A DNA stretch of 64,000 bases from Mycoplasmoides gallisepticum. GTDB taxonomy: Bacteria; Bacillota_I; Bacilli_A; Mycoplasmatales; Mycoplasmoidaceae. The notes under the pieces are model-generated. The model worked only from the letters and a program-made list of their open reading frames with translations. It was not told where the DNA came from and did no database searches. This document shows, in pieces, positions 57,631 to 64,000 of this stretch. Each line of letters opens with the position of its first letter. Position 1 is the first letter of the stretch. The stretch is taken from the NCBI RefSeq assembly GCF_900476085.1, contig NZ_LS991952.1:62001-126000 (forward strand). The letters run 5' to 3'. The translations under genes and the position numbers were made by a program.

Positions 57631-59014
57631 GGCACCGAATTCAATTTTGTGTAAAACAATTAATTAACTCAAAAAAAGAAAGGTTAATATAATTTTATAA
57701 ACGGTAATAAAAATGAATTCAAAAGACGAACAAATGAAACAGATTCAAAAATTAATTGTTGAATTTGTAAAACAATTTGGTCCTAGTAGTGGAAAACAAC
57801 TATTAAACATCACTGATTATATTGCTAAGCCTGTTTTACAGGCTCTGGTTGATGGTGAACATGTTGGCAAACTAGAATTATTGAGAGAAAATGCTGATAA
57901 TGATGAGAATGTGTATCAAAACGGCTCATACACTAGAAATGTTAAGTGAGGGCAAGAAGAAATTCCCATAAAAATGAAAAGAATTCGTGGTGAAAATCAA
58001 GACTCTCAAATTATCCCGAAATATCAAAGAATTATCCATGATAAGTTTATCTTAGATGTTCTTTCTTTAGCTTCTACTCGTTTGTCAAACAATGAAATCG
58101 CTGATCAAATAACGTCAATATATGGATTCAAAGTAAGTCCTAGCGTAATTTCAAATTGTATCCAAACTGTTCAAGATGAGATGCGCGATTGGCACGAAAG
58201 ACCGCTAGAAAACAACTACCCAATCATAATGATTGACGGTAAAGTCTTTAAGATCAAAACTGAAGAAAGCGGACGGTCAAAGTACGTAAATAAAACGCTT
58301 TATGTCGTGGTAGGAATCAATGCGGATGGTCAAAAAGAGCTTATAGCGCTATACGTAAGCAACACCGAATCTGCTACAGAATGAATTAACATTCTTGATA
58401 ATTTGAAAGAACGCGGCTTGTCTGAAACATATATTATTGTTTCAGATGGTTTAAAGGGTTTGAAAGAAGCGATTGAAAACGTTTATCCAAAAGCAATGCA
58501 TATTACTTGCACGGTTCATATGATTAGAAATGCTGCAAAATATGTATCTCATTCTATGAAGTCCGATTTTTTAAGAGACTTAAAAAACATATATGGAGCA
58601 GACAATTGAGAAAGTGCAAAACACAACTTTGAATATTTAAAAAATAAGTGAGGCGGTTCTAACAAGCGCGCAGTTGAAGTTGTGGAAAGAGCGATGGACA
58701 ACATAGAAAAACTCTTTAGCTTTTCTAAAGCTTTACGGACATTAGTTTATACCAGCAACATAGTTGAAAACTATAATTCAGTAATTGGGAGTTTCCTAGC
58801 TGCTAAAAAGTCTTTTAATAACATAAACCAGCTGTTATTAGACCTATATGTACATTTTGGTTACAATCCAAGATATAAAAAACTAAATCAGAAAAGTAAT
58901 AGAGTGAGAAATTGATATAGAATATATGAAGAGTTAATGGATGTATTTCCGAACTTACTTAAGAAAAACTAAAAGTTCGAAAAAATCCAATTACACAAAA
59001 TTAGCTTCGTTACC
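57631..59014 (+). mobile_element. intact IS256/Mutator-family insertion sequence
   Basis: The 1384-bp element is bounded by imperfect 24-bp inverted repeats, GGCACCGAATTCAATTTTGT at the left (57631-57654 in full) and the complement of 58991-59014 at the right (GGTAACGAAGCTAATTTTGT), with 19 of 24 positions matching. It carries one intact transposase gene and is flanked by a perfect 8-bp duplication. The undamaged state suggests recent insertion. It lies in the intergenic region between the two protease/membrane cassettes. Confidence 0.93.
57713..58972 (+). CDS. IS256/Mutator-family transposase
   Basis: The 419-residue frame is uninterrupted when TGA is read as Trp. The DDE catalytic residues fit the family: Asp in PIIMIDGKVFKI (about residue 174), Asp in IIVSDGLKG (about 245) and Glu in NIVENYNSVI (about 350). 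The downstream CTVHMIRN segment is also characteristic. The first 80 residues are a DNA-binding region specific to this group. It starts about 80 nt inside the left inverted repeat. Confidence 0.93.
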
Positions 59015-59022
59015 TATTAGGC
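59015..59022. repeat. target site duplication, right copy
   Basis: TATTAGGC immediately follows the right inverted repeat and repeats the sequence at 57623-57630. Confidence 0.9.
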
Positions 59023-59197
59023 ATGAAAACTAAAAAAAAGCAACTTAAAAATAAATAAATTTTTTAGCAAATTTTTTGTGGCTATATAAAATTTTTTATT
59101 TAAATCTGATGAGCTTTAAACGAAAATTCAAATTTTCTGTTTATATTTAAGTTAACTAATTTCACGTTTATATTTGCTTTGCTAGAACTAATATTAA

Positions 59198-60649
59198 TTA
59201 AGGAAGATCATTATTATTGCTACTCTTTGTATTGTTTGCAACCATATATTTATTAACAAAGAATAGTGAAGCAAAAGGAACGATACTTAAAACTCCTGCT
59301 CGTTGCGCAAAAACACCTGATTTAATAAAGATTAAGAATCAAATAGAATATAAAACAACTAAAAAACCAATCCCAATCATAAACATGTCTTGCGCTGATA
59401 AAAGTGGATTAGCAGGTTGTTGCAGAAAAACCGTTGGTCGAATTACAGCAAATGTTGCTAAATTAGGGGTAGCGGCTATAAGGTATGGGTAGGCAACTAT
59501 AAATAGGAGTTGGATAATCTCCATTATTATTAATACTAATGATAAGTTAAGCTTATTTTTAGTTAATTTAGCACTGAAAACATATGGATTTTTGTTTAAA
59601 ACAAGAAAGATGATAGATCCAATAAAGACAGGTATTGGAATTAAAAAAAGAATAGTTCCTTGAATTGTTGCTAACGTCTCTTGGTCTATAGAAACTTCAG
59701 ATCTTAAATCGATTACATATCTTTTATTATTTTCAAGCGATCAATTAAGTTTATATTCGCCTTGATTTAAAAATGTGATTGATGCCGCAGATATCGTAAA
59801 TACAACAATTCAAAAGATGTAGAATATTAACAATTTGAACAGTTGTTTAGTTAATTTAATTTCAAATACACTCTTGTTTGATTCTAGGATTTTTTGATAT
59901 CATTTTAGATTAACTTGTGAATCGTTATCAAGTGCTTGTTCGTTTAAGTTATTAGCTGATTTTAAAGAAATAACTGATCCAACAAAGGGAATTAAAGCTA
60001 ATACTCTTTGTTTTGATTTAAATAGAGCTAGTTTAATATAGGATAAGAATAAACCAAGATAAAAAACTAAATAAACTACGTTATAAAAGATAAATGCATT
60101 CTTATTGTAAAAGTATGGAAGAATTGCAGCATAATCAATGATCGATCTTTTAAGATCGACAAAGAAATTATTATCTATTTTTATAAACGCTAATAGACCT
60201 GAATAAATCTGATCATTAGCAAAATCTACAGTCGTGGTTTTTGTTTGATAAATCTGATCTACTGATTGGTTTATTGGAAAGAAATAGGTGATTAATATTA
60301 ATAAGAAAAATACCCATAAGATCAATTGAACTATCTCAATAAATGTTATTACTGTATGGATTTTTTTAGGACTATTAATTACTTTTGCACTAAACTGATA
60401 TTTTTCTTTACCAGTAAGCAAAATTGGCAGCGTAATTCCAACTAGTAAAATGAAGAAAATCGATGGTAAAAATAATGAAATATTAAATTTCACTTGATCA
60501 TAAAAGGAATATGATAATAAGTCATTTGATACTGCTTGACTCATTAAAACCAGCATGCCAATACTAGCAGATAAAGCAATTAATAGATAGACTATGAATA
60601 AGGTTAATTGTCTTTTGGTTACATGGATGGTCCGAAAGTTTTGGTTCAT
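59198..60649 (-). CDS. polytopic membrane protein of protease cassette 2
   Basis: The 483-residue protein is a paralogue of the 54009-55490 product: both open with the pattern T(K/R)RQLxLFxVYL and share the two-half structure, with IEIVQLILWVFFLLILITYF and YIKLALFKSKQRVLALIPF in the first half and MEIIQLLFIVAYPYL and IKSGVFAQRAGVLSIVPF in the second. The frame is fully open with TGA as Trp. It begins 13 nt after the frameshifted protease gene, the same close spacing as in cassette 1. Function is not recognised. Confidence 0.85.
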
Positions 60650-60662
60650 AGTGATGCAGTTT

Positions 60663-62635
60663 TTATTTGTTATCGATCGTTCAAGATACTGCTAAATCAT
60701 TATTTACTGATTTAGATGTTTTAGATCCTTTGGAAATTATAATTTGGTAATAACCACTGTTTTTAATTTGATATCTTATGAATTCAAAATTATTAAGAGT
60801 TCTCGAAGAAGCAATATCGTTTCCGTTCATATCTCTTAAGATTAAATCATAATCCTGTGAAATATAATCAATAGAATCATAGTAGTTATTAGTGTATTTT
60901 TGAATATTTAAAGCAAAACTGTTTTTTGGTTTAAATAATCATGATAAATCGACTCTTAATACATCATTTTTATTTAAATATATTCTTCCTAAACTTAAAT
61001 TATCAGAACTATCCTTTGAGTGTCATCCATTATTTACCGAAATATATTTATTATCAGTCCATTTAATATATTTCAAATTGTTGAATGCCGAATGAATTTT
61101 TTTATAATCTAAGATTCCTACACCGTAATTTTTATTTATACCCTCTTGTTTCGATGTTTTGTCGTTAGCTTCATTTAATGAAGAAACACCTAATATAGCT
61201 TTAGCAATAATAGAATTAATCCCTAATTTATATTTATCTTTGTATTTTAAAAGAGTATTAGCTATAACACCGGATATAAAAGGAGCTGAAAAACTCGTTC
61301 CATATCGATATTTATCATCTTGTGTAGCATAATTTTCTCCATTTGCAAGTATTAGCGGACCACCATAAGTATTTGTTCCTCTTGAAGAAAATGAACTTAA
61401 TCTTCCGTTTGAATCATTAGATCCCACGGTTATAGAATTATATGAAAGGTTACTTCATGATAATTTTCTTGCTGATTCTATAGGATTATTACCGTTATTC
61501 CCAGCTGAAAAAACATAGATTAATTCTGGTTCGTTTGCAGTTATCAAGTCCATGTATCTCGAATAGAAATTATAGTTATACCATTGTTTTGTAACTGCAT
61601 TTATAACTTTATTTTCTTGAAAATGTCCTCATGAATTATTAACGATCTTAACATTATCTAATTTCTTAATATATGAAATTTCGTTATCTAAACCTGATAA
61701 CGCTAAACCGAATAAATTTAAATCATTTAAAAATGGTTGATTATACTTAATGCCATACAAATCATGATAAGGATTAACACCGTTAACCCCTGAAATAATT
61801 GAAGCCACAGCTGTTGCATGACCGCCATAGTTAGGACGTCATATTAGTCCGTGTCAAAAAGGATCTCAGCGATTATATACCCTAGTTATATCTTTGTTGA
61901 AATAATAAGTATTTCAGCGTCAATTAAGGCTTGAGCTTGAAGAAATCCTTCTCCTATTTCTAAAACTGCTACACCAACTCTTTTATTATTAGATGATAGC
62001 AATCGTGAAGTTTCATTTATAGCATTTATTCTTTCTATTTTATCATAGTTATTAGATTCGAAATTGGGTTGGTATCTGTCTAAGTATTTAGTAGTGCCTC
62101 CTGATATCTCATTAAATGGACTAAACGGAATGTCGCGCAATATAACATTCGGTTTGTACTCAGGTTCTACATCAATAATATAAAAATCACCCACTAAGTT
62201 ATTAGTTTTTAAAAATCTTTCAAATTTATTGTAATCATCAGAGCCCTTTTTAAAAACTATTTCAACTAAATAATAACCTTGAATAGCTTTACTGATACTA
62301 GCATTTACTACTACTGGCTGTTTTTTAATGAGCTTTAGAATATTATTATTATCATAAACACGGAAATCACCATTAAAAGTAATGAATCCTTGGTAATAGT
62401 CATTGTTTTCAAAGTCATAAAGCTCATCGTAAGAACCGCCATATAAATCTTCTGACGGATTAATATCTTGTTTATTAATTTCTAGACTATTATTAACTAA
62501 ACCATAATTACGATTATAAGTTCTTTTGGAATCGCTAAGTTTTCCAGTTTTATCATTATTAAAAGTAGCAAAAAGTGGAACAGCAGGAGTTATTATTGCT
62601 AATGAAATAATACTTGTAATTTTTTTAATTTTCAT
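60663..62635 (-). pseudogene. subtilisin-like (S8) protease, cassette 2, single frameshift
   Basis: The gene starts at an ATG behind AAGGATTG with a signal peptide (IISLAIITPAVPLFA) and is collinear with the intact protease at 55506-57449. The first frame stops after residue 249 (LIDAEILIISTKI). The rest continues in another frame: YYFNKDITRVYNRWDPFW, GGHATAVASIISG, IVNNSWG, FSAGNNG and YGTSFSAPFISG. At the break near 61909 the intact paralogue has DPYYF, and here a CCT Pro codon seems to have lost one C. Beyond the break no further stop is present to 60663. Like its paralogue it has Glu (VAVLEIGE) at the Asp position. Confidence 0.85.
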
Positions 62636-62876
62636 ATCAATCCTTAAAAAATCTAATAGTTATTTAGATAAAACTATACGTAAACAATCCAGGTGGTCAT
62701 TAGATTTCAGTTATTTTTTCTTTACAACACAAACATAATTATTTAATAATAGAAATGCATTTTCATATCATCATTCAAATAATATGATTTTTTAGTTTAA
62801 CATATTCAACAGCCGATTCTTTTGTTTCACAAAAAAAATAATTCGAAATTTATTAACAGGTATTTTGAGAAATTTT
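62636..62876. other. AT-rich intergenic stretch upstream of cassette 2
   Basis: No gene is visible. The stretch must hold the promoter for the reverse-strand cassette; TTAATAATAGAAATG and similar AT runs are present but no box stands out with confidence. Confidence 0.35.
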
Positions 62877-64000
62877 GGTGAACAAAGATAATTTTGTTTA
62901 ATCTGAGTTTTTTCAAACTTCCCGTTTTTCTCAAATAAGTACTAAAATAGATGCATCAACTCTTCATATTTTTTTTAATTGAATTTCCAACTCCGCGACT
63001 ATTTTTATTTAGTTTTTTATCTCTTGGGCTGTAACCAAAATGTACATAAAGATCTAATAGTTAGTTAGCTTATGTTATTAAAAGATTTTTTTGTAGTTAA
63101 GAAACTATCAACTACAGTTTTCAACTATATTGCTGATATAAACTAATGTCCATAAAGCTTTAGAAAAAGCGAAGAGTTTTTCTATGCTGTTTATAGTTCT
63201 TTTGACAACTTCACCTGCCTGCTTGGCTAGAACCAACTTACTTATTTTTTTAATATTAAAGCTGTATTTTGCGCATTCTCAACTGTCTGCGCCGTATATG
63301 TTTTTAAGTACCTTAAAAAATCTGATCTCGTGGAGTATGATAAATATTTTGCTGCATTTCTAATCATGTAAAGGGTGCAAGTAATGTGCATTCTCTGGAT
63401 AAGCCTTCTCAATTACCCATTTAAGCCATCTAAACTATAATGCATGTTTCAGACAATCCTCGTTATTTGAGATTACCAAGAAGGTTCATTCATTCAGTAG
63501 CCGGTTTAGTGTTACTTACGTATAGTGCTATAAGCTCTTTTTGACAGTTAGCATTGATTCATACCACCACATAAAGCTTTTTATTTACATACTTTGAACG
63601 TCCGCTTTCTTCAGTTTTAATCTTAAAACCTTACCGTCAATCACTATGATTGGATAGTTGTTTTCAAGCGACCTTTCACGCCGATCGCGTATCTCTTCTT
63701 GAACAGTTTGGATGCAATTTGAGATTACGCTAGGGCTTACTTTGAACCCATACATTAACGTTATTTGATCAGCAATTTCATTGTTTGATAAACGAGTAGA
63801 AGTTAAAGAAAGAACATCTAAGATAAACTTATCTTGAATAATTCTTTGATATTTCAGGATAATTTGAAAGTTTTGATTTTCGTTACGAATTCTTTTTATT
63901 CTTATGGGAGTTTCTTCTTTCCCTCACTTAACATTTCTAGTGTATGAGCCATTTTGATACACGTTCTCATCATTATCAGCATTTTTCTCTTAGTAACTCT
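62877..64000 (-). mobile_element. decayed IS256/Mutator-type element, runs off the window
   Basis: On the reverse strand this matches the intact element from its right terminal repeat (GGTGAACAAAGATAATTTTG at 62877) back through the transposase C-terminus (LYVHFGYSPRDKKL), the Asp regions and the N-terminal part at the window end. Stops and frameshifts are present; for example the codon pair corresponding to KE in LKERGL reads AAA TAA. The left end lies beyond 64000. It is an old copy of the same family. Confidence 0.85.

Noticed and set aside
59217-59524. Forward-strand frame of about 90 codons at the end of the cassette 2 membrane gene
   Set aside because: It lies opposite the conserved C-terminal half of the reverse-strand membrane protein, which is supported by paralogy.
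53430-64000. MIB-MIP immunoglobulin-cleavage system
   Set aside because: The proteases here have subtilisin (S8) motifs and the partner is a polytopic membrane protein; MIP is a DUF31 protease and MIB is an immunoglobulin-binding protein with one anchor.

Overview
The window comes from a mollicute that reads UGA as tryptophan. Nearly every long gene is interrupted by in-frame TGA codons at conserved Trp positions, for example in rpsC, secY, uvrA and polC. The low G+C content, the gene order, and a 23S-5S rRNA pair with no 16S gene upstream point to the Mycoplasma pneumoniae group. They fit Mycoplasma gallisepticum or a close relative best; one of the two rRNA sets of that species is known to have its 16S gene separated. 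The species call is inference.

Layout. 1-0.9 kb: a reverse-strand membrane protein. 1.05-13.7 kb: the S10/spc ribosomal protein superoperon (rpsJ to map, no rpmD), which stops after map without the usual infA-rpmJ-rpsM-rpsK-rpoA-rplQ tail. 13.8-15.0 kb: ldh with a palindrome over its promoter. 15.2-18.45 kb: 23S and 5S rRNA, enclosed by long complementary processing arms. 18.45-21.8 kb: a large exported reverse-strand protein with a frameshift near its C-terminus. 21.9-26.5 kb: lysS, a double J-domain membrane protein, a HugZ-like haem oxygenase homologue and a ZIP-like metal transporter. 26.5-27.3 kb: a possible glycosyltransferase. 27.4-53.3 kb: ptsI, a sigma-factor-like gene, rpsO, then RNase J-like, FtsK-like, thioredoxin-like and ABC-like genes, uvrA, tsf-pyrH-frr-cdsA-dxr-site-2 protease-polC, and a large SF1 helicase. 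Much of this order resembles the MG_421-MG_437 region of M. genitalium (from memory).

53.4-64 kb is an accessory region. A two-gene cassette (subtilisin-like S8 protease followed 13-15 nt later by a polytopic membrane protein) is present twice in tandem on the reverse strand. One protease is intact and the other has a single-base frameshift. An intact IS256/Mutator-type insertion sequence with a perfect 8-bp target duplication lies between the two cassettes. Decayed copies of the same element flank the region on both sides.

The most notable observations are: the duplicated protease/membrane cassette, in which both proteases carry Glu at the usual catalytic Asp position and the membrane partner is itself an internal duplication; a run of three neighbouring genes whose enzyme folds have lost catalytic motifs (RNase J-like, FtsK-like, ABC-like); a candidate alternative sigma factor beside ptsI; and a HugZ-like protein in an organism not expected to make haem. 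No tRNA gene, CRISPR array or vlhA-type lipoprotein gene was seen.
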